From: Candidatus Poribacteria bacterium
GTDB taxonomy: Bacteria; Poribacteria; WGA-4E; WGA-3G
Direction: 5' to 3'
Assembly (NCBI GenBank): GCA_022827625.1
Contig: JAJEIE010000038.1
Span: 62,001 to 126,000, forward strand
Length of the DNA stretch: 64,000 nt
Position numbers and translations under genes: made by a program. A model generated the notes under the pieces. That model was given only the letters and a program-made list of their open reading frames with translations, did no database searches and was not told the DNA's origin. Of the stretch, positions 35,906 through 44,209 are shown piece after piece. The number at the start of each line of letters is the position of its first letter. Position 1 is the stretch's first letter.

Positions 35906-37195
35906 CTACCCAATCTGTGCCAAACCGCCCATATAAGGCTGTAGCACAGCAGGGATACGCACCGTGCCATCGGAGTTCTGATAGGTCTCAAGGAGCGCGA
36001 TGACGACGCGAGGTAATGCGGTGCCGGAGGCATTGAGTGTGTGAATAAATTCCGGTCTCGCGCCCGGTTCTGGACGGAATCGGATATTCGCACGACGCGC
36101 TTGAAATGCCTCGAAGTTGCTACAAGAGGAGACCTCTAAGAATCGCTGTCGGGCAGGTGCCCAGACTTCAATATCGTAGCATTTCGCAGCGGAGAAGCCG
36201 AGTTCCACTGTACAATGCTGCACAACGCGATACGGTAAACCGAGTGCTTGTAAAACGCTCTCAGCATTTTCCAATAGCGACTCATGCTCAGCGTAGGACA
36301 TCTCAGGCGTGGTGAACTTTACCATCTCTACCTTGTCGAATTGATGGACGCGTTGCAAGCCGCGTGTATCCTTACCGTAAGCCCCAGCTTCACGTCGGAA
36401 ACACGGGGTATAGGCGGTATAGTAGATAGGCAATTCGTCCGCAGAAAGTATCTCACCGGCGAAGAGATTTGTCACAGGCACTTCAGCAGTCGGAATCAGG
36501 AACAGATCGCTGTCAGGGTTCTCTTCATCCCTATCACACCGATACATATCTTCCTCAAATTTCGGAAGTTGCCCCGTGCCAGTCATTGTTGGTCGGTTAG
36601 CGAGGAATGGCGGGGAGACCTCGGTATAACCGTGTTCGGTGGTGTGGAGGTCAAGCATGAACTGGATCAACGCACGCTCCAACCGCGCCCCTAATCCTTT
36701 AAAGAGGACAAAGTTGCTTCCCGCGACCTTCGCGCCGCGTTGAAAATCGACAATATCCAATTGTTCAGCGATTTCCCAATGCGCTTTGAGTTCAAAATCG
36801 TAACTGGGCAATTCCCCCCACGTCTTGATTTCGATGTTATCCTCTTCACCGACACCAACAGGTGTACTTGCCTCCGGCATATTCGGAATCGTTAAGAGAA
36901 TCGCATCTACTTCGGCTTTTGTATCGTTAGCCTCGGCGGTGAGTTCTTTAATTTTTTGAGAGAGTTCCCGCATCTCCGCGATCGTCTCTGCCGCATCCAG
37001 TTTCTGCTTTTTTAGCTGGGCAATCTGTTGGGAGACCTTGTTTTGGTGTGCCTTGAGGGATTGTGTATACGTCAAATTCTCACGCCAACGCGTATCCAAT
37101 GCTACCAATCGATCCAAATCAGCATCAATGTGGCGATCCGCTAACATCTGGCGGACGGCTTCAATATTTTCGCGAATAAGTTTAAGGTCGAGCAC
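35906..37195 (-). CDS. serS: Seryl-tRNA synthetase (GTG start)
   Basis: This class II synthetase charges tRNA-Ser; 429 residues, normal length. An N-terminal coiled-coil arm covers roughly residues 30-110 (SQQIAQLKKQKLDAAETIAE). Motif 2 is PCFRREAGAYGKDTRGLQRV, followed by HQFDKVEMVKF, and motif 3 lies in LNASGTALPRVVIALLETYQ. The start is GTG at 37195 with AGAGGAG ten bases upstream. It is downstream of the tRNA genes on the same strand, but a terminator lies between. Confidence 0.95.
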   Translation of the reverse strand: MLDLKLIRENIEAVRQMLADRHIDADLDRLVALDTRWRENLTYTQSLKAHQNKVSQQIAQLKKQKLDAAETIAEMRELSQKIKELTAEANDTKAEVDAILLTIPNMPEASTPVGVGEEDNIEIKTWGELPSYDFELKAHWEIAEQLDIVDFQRGAKVAGSNFVLFKGLGARLERALIQFMLDLHTTEHGYTEVSPPFLANRPTMTGTGQLPKFEEDMYRCDRDEENPDSDLFLIPTAEVPVTNLFAGEILSADELPIYYTAYTPCFRREAGAYGKDTRGLQRVHQFDKVEMVKFTTPEMSYAEHESLLENAESVLQALGLPYRVVQHCTVELGFSAAKCYDIEVWAPARQRFLEVSSCSNFEAFQARRANIRFRPEPGARPEFIHTLNASGTALPRVVIALLETYQNSDGTVRIPAVLQPYMGGLAQIG

Positions 37196-37333
37196 AGCGG
37201 TTCCGCTCCTCTATAGTAAAGTTCTATTTGCAATCCTGTATTTACAGTTTTGAACGAAAATTTTTTTAATTTTGGAATCCACGATAAAGTAAGATTTTTA
37301 GATAGAGATTCTGTGGTAAACTGTCCTATAACG

Positions 37334-37369
37334 AAAAAGCCACAGCATTGTAGGACACAACGTGTGGCT
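37334..37369 (-). terminator. Terminator after tRNA-Asp
   Basis: On the minus strand AGCCACA (37363-37369) and TGTGGCT (37338-37344) pair, with an inner TTGT/ACAA, and TTTTT follows. It lies 19 bases past the tRNA-Asp 3' end. Confidence 0.75.
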
Positions 37370-37387
37370 AATTCGGCATAATCAAAG

Positions 37388-37462
37388 CGGGCCCGACGGG
37401 ACTTGAACCCGCGACCTCCTGCGTGACAGGCAGGCGCGCTAGACCAACTGCGCCACGAGCCC
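37388..37462 (-). tRNA. tRNA-Asp (GUC)
   Basis: This 75-base cloverleaf has acceptor stem GGGCTCG/CGGGCCC, D-arm GCGC...GCGC, and anticodon stem CCTGC/GCAGG around loop CTGTCAC (anticodon GTC). The T-arm is GCGGG/CCCGT with TTCAAGT. The discriminator base is G. CCA is not encoded. Confidence 0.95.
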
Positions 37463-37530
37463 ATAATATTTTTAATGCTTTTTCAACCTCGCAATCGAGA
37501 GACTTTTCACTTCACGACAGTCACAATGAG

Positions 37531-37604
37531 TAGGCGGGACAGGACTTGAACCTGTGGCCTACAGCTTGTAAGGCTGTCGCTCTAGCCACCTGAGCTACCC
37601 GCCC
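37531..37604 (-). tRNA. tRNA-Val (UAC)
   Basis: This 74-base cloverleaf has acceptor GGGCGGG/CCCGCCT, D-arm with GCTC...GAGC, and anticodon stem ACAGC/GCTGT around CTTACAA (anticodon TAC). The T-arm is ACAGG/CCTGT. The discriminator is A. CCA is not encoded. It precedes tRNA-Asp in the same transcript. Confidence 0.95.
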
Positions 37605-37610
37605 AAATTT

Positions 37611-37677
37611 TTCAATCTCTTTCAATCTCGCCATCAAGAATTTCAATCTCGCTATCATTTCAATCTCGCTATCAAGA
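37611..37677. repeat. Short direct repeats beside the tRNA genes
   Basis: The unit TTTCAATCTCGCTATCA occurs two to three times, with one variant reading TCGCCATCA. A related CCTCGCAATCGAGAGAC followed by TTTTCA occurs between the two tRNA genes (around 37486), resembling CTCGCTATCAAGAGGC followed by TTTTCA here. They lie in the transcribed 5' leader of the tRNA unit and may be processing-related or simple duplications. Confidence 0.55.
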
Positions 37678-37703
37678 GGCTTTTCATCTCAAGGACGTTA
37701 TTA

Positions 37704-37732
37704 AGTATACCACATAGTTTGACGTTTGTCAA
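37704..37732 (-). promoter_or_regulatory. Consensus promoter of the tRNA unit
   Basis: On the minus strand TTGACA (37727-37732) is followed by 17 bases and TATACT (37704-37709). Transcription would proceed through tRNA-Val and tRNA-Asp to the terminator at 37334. Confidence 0.85.
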
Positions 37733-37826
37733 GAAAATTCGTTTTTTTAAATAAAAAAGGCTGACCTTTTCAAATACTACCTGCGAACTCGCCTTAATTG
37801 GACAATAAACCCACTCGTGAGAACGA

Positions 37827-38531
37827 TTATTCTCGTGGTTTGTCGTTGCCGCGATACGGTCGCGTGCCACGGACCAGCACCCTTCTGGGGTTGTCTTCCA
37901 ACGCGAGTTCATCGGTACTATGGTAGCCGAGCGTCATACTCATCCGCGTGCCGTCCGTATGATTAACGCCCGCGGAGTGAACGATCATGCTATCAATAGC
38001 AAGTAAGCCGCCTGCTGGCATCGGTAAGGGAATCGCTTGACTCGTAGCGATCTCCTGAACCGCGTCGTCATGGAGGTTCGCGAAAGCCGGTAGATGATGG
38101 GACCCTGGCACAATACGCGTGCAGCCGTTCTCTAAATTGGTGTCCTCCAGATAAACCAGAACTGTCGCAATAGTTCGAGACCAGTGCCGGACATCGCGAT
38201 GCCACCCAAGTGAATGACTTGAACCTGCGTCCCGAAGATAGACGTGATTGTGGCGGTTCAACACATATTCTATATCCGAACCCAATAGCGATTCCAATGG
38301 ATTGAGGATCTCATCACAAGTGATCGTCTCTTGAAAGATACCGCCGCGCTCCCAAACTGCGGAGATCCGGATGATTCTCCCATTTTGCCGAACTACCGGT
38401 TCCACGACTTCCTCCATATCCTTTAATGCTGCTGCTTTTAGCGCCTCTACTTGATCCATAGGCAGCTGCGTCGGAAATTTGACAAAGCCGTTGTGACGAA
38501 ACAGTTGAATTTCTTGGGGCGTGAGTTTCAT
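37827..38531 (-). CDS. Phytanoyl-CoA dioxygenase (PhyH) family protein
   Basis: This is a 234-residue Fe(II)/2-oxoglutarate-dependent dioxygenase. The start has GGAGGG eight bases upstream. The N-terminal KLTPQEIQLFRHNGFVKFPT is the usual PhyH opening. The iron ligands are probably the H-x-D in SLGWHRDVRHW and the distal histidine in DSMIVHSAGVNHTDG; the 2OG-binding arginine is close by at GTRMSM. The substrate is unknown. No obvious operon partner is present; a promoter region of unknown strength separates it from amiC. Confidence 0.88.
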   Translation of the reverse strand: MKLTPQEIQLFRHNGFVKFPTQLPMDQVEALKAAALKDMEEVVEPVVRQNGRIIRISAVWERGGIFQETITCDEILNPLESLLGSDIEYVLNRHNHVYLRDAGSSHSLGWHRDVRHWSRTIATVLVYLEDTNLENGCTRIVPGSHHLPAFANLHDDAVQEIATSQAIPLPMPAGGLLAIDSMIVHSAGVNHTDGTRMSMTLGYHSTDELALEDNPRRVLVRGTRPYRGNDKPRE

Positions 38532-38660
38532 CGGTTTCCCTCCGTTTTGTTTAGAGTCAATTACAAGGTGTTAGTTTAGCACGAATTATAAGGGAAATCA
38601 ACAGAGAATTAGAGGCACGTAGATTTTACTACCAAATGGAAACAAATCGGGTTGTAATGG

Positions 38661-38666
38661 TATAAT
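38661..38666 (+). promoter_or_regulatory. Extended -10 promoter upstream of amidase gene
   Basis: TATAAT at 38661-38666 is preceded by TGG, giving the extended -10 form TGnTATAAT. No good -35 box is seen at the normal distance. It would give a leader of roughly 70-80 bases before the amidase start. Confidence 0.45.
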
Positions 38667-38751
38667 TTAGTAACGAAAAATGAAAATATTCCGTTTTATT
38701 CTAAAGTAGATCAAATAGCAAAAAAAATATATAATGAAAGAGGAAAAAAAC

Positions 38752-40242
38752 GTGAAAATATCCTGTTATTGCCTGCTGATTGTCTGCCTTGTCGTACTTT
38801 CTGGCTGTATGAGCATGTCAGGTTACAAAGAGGCTTCATTGCGCCATCACGCGTATGCGAGCGGTGAAGCAGCGGTTACTGCTGCGGAGTGGCGCGCTTT
38901 GGTTTCAGAGTTCCAGAGCGTGATTGATACAGACCCCCAGGGACCTTTCGCCGATGATTCACAATACGCGATTGCTTCCAGTTGGATGTGGAGCATTAAA
39001 AGCGGCGACACCGAAGCACCACAACAGGCAATCAAAGCACTCCAAGAACTGGTTCAGACTTACCCTAACTCGCCGTACATACCACATGCCCATTATTGGT
39101 TAGGACGTTGCTACGACGCTATTAACCAAGCTCATCAGGCTATTACACAGTACCAGATTGTAGCAAACCGCTACGCTGACTCTGGATTGTTGGCGTATGT
39201 CCAATTAGAATTGGCGCGCTTATACGCGAGGCAAGGCTCCCTCACACGCGCTGAGACGTTCTACAGCAATCTCATCAACGCCTCAAGAAATAAAGAAATT
39301 GTTGCTGCCGCCTCCGTAGAATTACAGGCATTCAAATCAAAACGAAAACCGGGAGTATCGCCTCCTAAAGATATTGTACAAACACAGACAGACAAACCGA
39401 GACAGACTTTTACAGAGCAGATAGACAAACCGAAACAGACGCTTACACAATCGAAACCACAACCTTCAGCATCGGCTAAAAAAGGGTTAGACCCGGAATC
39501 ACTGACGCGTGAGTTTGGATTGATGGCAAAAACGATTGTGATTGACCCCGGTCACGGTGGCAAAGATCCGGGAGCATTCGGGGACGGCGCGATCCAAGAA
39601 AAAGGGATTGTTCTCAACATCTCAAAAAGACTCAAAGAGATATTAACAGCAAAGGGTTATCGTGTGTTGATGACACGGGAGACCAACCGTTTTATTCCAC
39701 TCAAGGAACGCACGCAATTCGCAACGCGACACAAGGCAGACCTCTTTCTGAGCATCCATGCCAACGCCAGCGAAAGCCCGCAAGCGAACGGTATCGAAAC
39801 CTATTATCTGGATGTCAGCAGTACAGATAAAGCCTCAGAACAGATTGCAGCGCGGGAAAATGCAAACTCCGGCTATAGCATCCAAGAACTTGAATCTTTA
39901 TTGCAAGGAATCCTCCGAGAAAGCAAAAGTGAGGACAGCAGACGGTTGGCAGAACATGTCCAGCGAAAATTGGTACACACTACCGGGGCAGTAGATCGCG
40001 GGGTCAAGCATGCCCGTTTTGTAGTCTTGATTGGTACGAAGGTGCCTGCTATTCTCATTGAGACAGGTTTTGTTTCAAATGCAACAGAACGTCGAAAACT
40101 CGTAACAACGGCGTATCAATCTAAAATAGCCGCTGCGATTGCCGAAGGCGTTGACGAATTTTTGCGAAAGACAGGTGGACCTCCTTTTGTCCAAACGCAA
40201 AGTTCAAAAATCGAGACTAAAAGTATTGTGAGAAATAGGTGA
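38752..40242 (+). CDS. N-acetylmuramoyl-L-alanine amidase (AmiC-type), TPR-like lipoprotein
   Basis: This cell-wall amidase cleaves the amide between MurNAc and the stem peptide; about 496 residues. A lipoprotein signal is present: ISCYCLLIVCLVVLSGC with lipobox LSGC. Residues about 40-190 hold TPR/YbgF-like repeats (YPNSPYIPHAHYWLGRCYD). A Q/K-rich linker follows. The Amidase_3 domain starts at IVIDPGHGGKDPGAFG, with zinc-side motifs FLSIHANAS and the late LIETGFVSN. The GTG at 38752 is preferred since GAGGAA lies just upstream; an ATG at 38734 would add six residues. It overlaps the next gene by one base (TGATG). Confidence 0.88.
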   Translation: MKISCYCLLIVCLVVLSGCMSMSGYKEASLRHHAYASGEAAVTAAEWRALVSEFQSVIDTDPQGPFADDSQYAIASSWMWSIKSGDTEAPQQAIKALQELVQTYPNSPYIPHAHYWLGRCYDAINQAHQAITQYQIVANRYADSGLLAYVQLELARLYARQGSLTRAETFYSNLINASRNKEIVAAASVELQAFKSKRKPGVSPPKDIVQTQTDKPRQTFTEQIDKPKQTLTQSKPQPSASAKKGLDPESLTREFGLMAKTIVIDPGHGGKDPGAFGDGAIQEKGIVLNISKRLKEILTAKGYRVLMTRETNRFIPLKERTQFATRHKADLFLSIHANASESPQANGIETYYLDVSSTDKASEQIAARENANSGYSIQELESLLQGILRESKSEDSRRLAEHVQRKLVHTTGAVDRGVKHARFVVLIGTKVPAILIETGFVSNATERRKLVTTAYQSKIAAAIAEGVDEFLRKTGGPPFVQTQSSKIETKSIVRNR

Positions 40243-42305
40243 TGTCTTCAACTCGGTTTGCCAGCAAAAATTTACGATACACAGCAGACGACCCTTCGTA
40301 CGCCCCTCTTTCAGTAAACGCCAGAAGTCAAGGTGTTATTCGACGGATTCTCCTCGTATGGGCGATGCTCTGGGTTGTCAATGGACACAATTTTGTGTCT
40401 GCCCAGCATGCGAAGATTGCAATCGTTTTACCCTCCGTTACACCCGAAACATCAGAAGGCGATGTGCAATACGCCCGTTCCGTTAGCAAGCGATTCAATC
40501 GAATGCTCAACAGTATCGGGTTTACTGCCGACCCGCTGGAAGAGGCATCGCTTTCTAAAGCGGCACTGCAATCTCGACGGTTAATTATTCTCCCCTTAAA
40601 TTCCACAGTAACCGTACAAACAACAGAACTCCTGCAAGATTTTGTTGCAAAGGGGGGTAAACTCTTTGTAACCTATAACCTCCCAAGGACAGTGGCACCT
40701 CTTCTGGGTTTACAGCAAACGGATTGGTTAAAAGACGATCCACCCGGACGGTTCTCCACCATTCAATTGCGCGCCCCTGAAGTACTTGATATACCGGTCT
40801 CTGTCAGACAAGCCTCGTGGAACATTACAGTGGCGGAGCCGACAACGCCTCAGACCAAAATCATCGGTTATTGGCACGATGCAACGGGGAAATCGACCGG
40901 TTTACCTGCGCTTTTTATGAACGAGGTCGGTGTTTTTTTCAGTCACATTTTTCTCCCAGATGACATAGAAACGAAGACCCAACTACTTGCGGCACTCTTA
41001 GGACACCTCGTGCCGGAATTTCGGCAAACCCTTGCGCAACAGGCAATCGCGGCAGTGTCTGCTATAGGGCATACACAAACTTTTGAGAAACTGGAGGCGT
41101 TTGTTCAACAAGGCGGTGTGCAGGAAGCGATACAGGCTTTAAAAACAGGCAGCGATCTGATGCAGCAGACGCGCGCTGCATATCAAGCCAAGAACTACAC
41201 AGCAGCGATAACTGCAGCCCGCGCAAGCCGTGAAATACTTTCAAAAGCATATTTCTTATCACACACCAGCATTGAAGCAGAGGGACGCGCCGTATGGAAT
41301 CACTCCGGACTGGGTGCGTATCCGGGAGATTGGAACCGGTCTGCTAAAGAATTAGCGGCGGCGGGGATTAACATGATCCTTCCGAATATGGCGTGGGCGG
41401 GTGTCGCGCATTATCCGAGTCAGGTGTTGCCGCAAAGCAAAACTTTTGCGCAATACGGGGATCAGCTTGCACAATGTGTGACAGCGGCACGTGAACACGG
41501 TTTGGAGGTGCATGTATGGAAAATCACATGGAATTTGGAAGGTGCCCCGAAAGAATTTGTTGAAAAACTGCGGGCAGTGGGACGAACCCAAGTCTCTGCA
41601 ACCGGTAAACCGCTTAATTGGCTCTGCCCATCACATCCGGAAAATGTCCAGTTGGAACTGAAGAGCATACTGGAAATTATAACGAATTACGATGTAGACG
41701 GTATCCATTTCGACTATATCCGTTATCCGGGAAGCCATGCGTGCTACTGCGACGAATGCCGTAAAAGATTCGTGCTTGCAACACGACAGGCAATTGAGAA
41801 ATGGCCCACCGAAGTCTTACCAAAGACAGGAAAACACGCCGATCGTTACGTTGCGTGGCGTGCGCAACAGATAACGCGTCTAGTGCGTTTATTGCACAAA
41901 CGGGCACGTGAAGTGGACCCTGACATCAAAATTTCCGCAGCGGTTTTCGGAAGTTATCCGGCATGCGTTACCTCTATCGGTCAGGATTGGATTGCATGGG
42001 CAAAGGCTGGCTATATCGACTTCGTCTGCCCGATGAACTACACAGAAAATACAGGCTATTTCACGGAATTGTTAAGTAACCAACTTGCTTTACTGCCTAA
42101 AGGGTTTGCTATCTATCCGGGTATAGGTGCGACGGCTTCTAATTCGCTCCTGAAACCGGACGCTGTTGTTGAACAGATTTATCTGTCTCGGCACTTAGGC
42201 GGTTCGGGATGGGCAATTTTTGACTATTCCGTTGATATTTCTGAGACAGTGTTGCCGGCACTAACAATGGGTGTCGGGAAACGTAAAGCCAAACCCACAC
42301 ATTAA
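40242..42305 (+). CDS. Glycoside-hydrolase-like protein (GHL10/YngK type) with N-terminal GATase-like region
   Basis: This is a 687-residue protein, predicted exported. After about 30 polar residues a signal-like hydrophobic segment RILLVWAMLWVVNGHNFVSA appears. Residues about 60-270 look like a flavodoxin/GATase-type domain (FVAKGGKLFVTYNLPRTVAP). From about 345 a TIM-barrel hydrolase-like domain begins at AVWNHSGLGAYPGDWNRSAK. The catalytic-type segment is VDGIHFDYIRYPGSHACYCDE, then WRAQQITRLVRLLH. Start ATG overlaps the amidase stop by one base, so a linked role in cell-wall or glycan processing is plausible. The true start could be further inside. Confidence 0.75.
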   Translation: MSSTRFASKNLRYTADDPSYAPLSVNARSQGVIRRILLVWAMLWVVNGHNFVSAQHAKIAIVLPSVTPETSEGDVQYARSVSKRFNRMLNSIGFTADPLEEASLSKAALQSRRLIILPLNSTVTVQTTELLQDFVAKGGKLFVTYNLPRTVAPLLGLQQTDWLKDDPPGRFSTIQLRAPEVLDIPVSVRQASWNITVAEPTTPQTKIIGYWHDATGKSTGLPALFMNEVGVFFSHIFLPDDIETKTQLLAALLGHLVPEFRQTLAQQAIAAVSAIGHTQTFEKLEAFVQQGGVQEAIQALKTGSDLMQQTRAAYQAKNYTAAITAARASREILSKAYFLSHTSIEAEGRAVWNHSGLGAYPGDWNRSAKELAAAGINMILPNMAWAGVAHYPSQVLPQSKTFAQYGDQLAQCVTAAREHGLEVHVWKITWNLEGAPKEFVEKLRAVGRTQVSATGKPLNWLCPSHPENVQLELKSILEIITNYDVDGIHFDYIRYPGSHACYCDECRKRFVLATRQAIEKWPTEVLPKTGKHADRYVAWRAQQITRLVRLLHKRAREVDPDIKISAAVFGSYPACVTSIGQDWIAWAKAGYIDFVCPMNYTENTGYFTELLSNQLALLPKGFAIYPGIGATASNSLLKPDAVVEQIYLSRHLGGSGWAIFDYSVDISETVLPALTMGVGKRKAKPTH

Positions 42306-42395
42306 CAAATACAGTAAAATAAAGGCGCGAACACTCCTGAGTTTTTCAGCAGATTCTGCTTGCATATCCTCCATAAATCGTGTAAACTAAATTGG

Positions 42396-42665
42396 ATGCA
42401 AGATAAATGTAAAGATCTCAATAAAGACAGACTCAAGATTGTCTATGACCGAGAGGCGGATGTGCTCTATGTGACAAAAGGCACACCCGAACACACTGAC
42501 TACGTTGAATACACCGAAGATGTCATTCTGCGCTTCCATCCAGAGACGAAACAGTTAGTGGGCTTCACACTCATTGATTTTTCCGAGCACTTCGCTCGAA
42601 AAGACGCAAACATAGCGCTGCCTTTCGGTGTGGATTTTCATGCCTACGCTGAGCCACGTGCTTAA
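42396..42665 (+). CDS. DUF2283 family protein
   Basis: This small protein has 89 residues from the ATG at 42396; a TTG at 42360 would add 12 residues and is less likely. The core KIVYDREADVLYVTKGTPEH followed by TDYVEYTEDVILRFHPETK and LVGFTLIDFSEH is the DUF2283 pattern: beta-strand rich, and often found among toxin-antitoxin-like genes. No toxin is adjacent. The function is unknown. Confidence 0.78.
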   Translation: MQDKCKDLNKDRLKIVYDREADVLYVTKGTPEHTDYVEYTEDVILRFHPETKQLVGFTLIDFSEHFARKDANIALPFGVDFHAYAEPRA

Positions 42666-42732
42666 AAAATGTTCTAAATACATGTCGTAGGAGTCCTTGC
42701 TCTACGAAAAATTAAAGGAGACGCTTTGATTA

Positions 42733-44190
42733 ATGGCTCAAAAACCGAATATTTTATTTTTGATGAGTGATGAACATAGTCCGCACGCGATAGGGTGTGA
42801 AGGTAATACGATTGTCCAAACACCGAATCTGGACAGTCTCGCGGCATCTGGCACCTATTTTGAGAGTGCTTACTGCCAAGTCCCACTGTGTACACCCTCT
42901 CGGATGTGCATGCTCACTGGTAAATACGCGCACCGCTGTTCGGCATGGAATAACGGGTCGATTCTTTTCCCTGAACACCTCACGATGCCAGCACACTTTG
43001 CCCAACACGGCTACGCGACCGCCTTGGTCGGTAAGATGCACTTCGGCGGGAAGGAACAGCTTAACGGTTTCCAGTCTCGACCGTATGGTGACCTGCGCGG
43101 CCATGCTGGACATCAGACGGATCCCTTGACATCATCTGGTACACGACAACGGACACGATTGGCAGGCATCACAGAAATCCCAACGAGTCTCCTGCAAGAA
43201 CGGGTTATTAACACAGAGACGCTTGAATACCTGAGGTCGCAACCATCGGAACAGCCGTGGTTCTTGCTTGCGAGTTATAGTCGCCCGCATTTCCCGTTGA
43301 CAGCCCCGAAACGCCTTTTCGATAAGTATTGGCCCGATAATGTGGATATGCCGAACATTCCACCGGGCCACTTAGAACAAACCCACCGCTACGCGAAGGG
43401 TTTACGAGATAACTTCAAAACGGAGGAGATTCCACCGGAAGAAGCCCGGAAAGCGCGAGCGGCTTACTACGCCTGTTGCGAGTTCTTAGATGAGACTGTC
43501 GGGGATTTACTCACGCTCTTAGAACGCGATGGCTTCTTGGACAATACAATTATCGTCTATACAACCGACCACGGCGAGATGGCAGGCGAACACGGGCAGT
43601 GGTGGAAATCAAGTTACTATGAGGCAGCGGCACGGGTGCCGTTAATTGTGTCGGATAGAAGCTTAGCGCAATCGCACGGGGCACGGGTAACAGCACCCGT
43701 CGAATTAAACGATCTTTTCCCGACGTTATGTGCAAGGGCGGGTATCCCAATCCCTGAAGGCTTAGACGGTGACGATCTGACGAACCTTATGTCCGGGAAC
43801 AGTGAAGGTTGGCGCGACACTGCTATTACTGAGTACTGGTCGAATCAGACCACGGGTCCGATGCGGATGCTCCGAACGCCTCGCTATAAGTACGTCGCCT
43901 TCCCTGAAGATGAATCCATTCTTTTCGATTTAGAGACAGACCCGGATGAATTCGAGAACCTCGCTGGTCAAACGGCGTATCGGGAGTTAGCGGCATCTCT
44001 GCACGGGCAGCTCATGGATGGCTTCTCATGGGAAGCTGTCGCCGCCCAGAAAGCAGCGGATCAAGTGCGAAGCCGAGATTTCAAAGAACCGTGGGGGAGA
44101 GGGACACCGAATCAGTATACATTACCCGATGGTCGCGTCGTGGATGCGGAAATCTGTCTCTATAGTCCTTCGGTAAGAGAAGAAGGTTGA
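42733..44190 (+). CDS. Sulfatase (formylglycine-dependent)
   Basis: This is a 485-residue type I sulfatase acting on sulfated sugars or other sulfate esters. The start is preceded by AAAGGAGACG. Metal-binding N-terminal motif: ILFLMSDEHSPHAIG. The formylglycine site is LCTPSRMCMLTGKY (C-x-P-S-R), with the cysteine to be converted by a formylglycine-generating enzyme (none in the window). The metal motif TTDHGEMAGEHGQWWKSSYY is present. No signal peptide is visible, so it is probably cytoplasmic. It lies in a run with a DUF6785-like membrane protein and an enolase-superfamily dehydratase, which suggests catabolism of a sulfated sugar. Confidence 0.92.
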   Translation: MAQKPNILFLMSDEHSPHAIGCEGNTIVQTPNLDSLAASGTYFESAYCQVPLCTPSRMCMLTGKYAHRCSAWNNGSILFPEHLTMPAHFAQHGYATALVGKMHFGGKEQLNGFQSRPYGDLRGHAGHQTDPLTSSGTRQRTRLAGITEIPTSLLQERVINTETLEYLRSQPSEQPWFLLASYSRPHFPLTAPKRLFDKYWPDNVDMPNIPPGHLEQTHRYAKGLRDNFKTEEIPPEEARKARAAYYACCEFLDETVGDLLTLLERDGFLDNTIIVYTTDHGEMAGEHGQWWKSSYYEAAARVPLIVSDRSLAQSHGARVTAPVELNDLFPTLCARAGIPIPEGLDGDDLTNLMSGNSEGWRDTAITEYWSNQTTGPMRMLRTPRYKYVAFPEDESILFDLETDPDEFENLAGQTAYRELAASLHGQLMDGFSWEAVAAQKAADQVRSRDFKEPWGRGTPNQYTLPDGRVVDAEICLYSPSVREEG

Positions 44191-44209
44191 CGCACGTAGG
44201 AGCAAGGCT

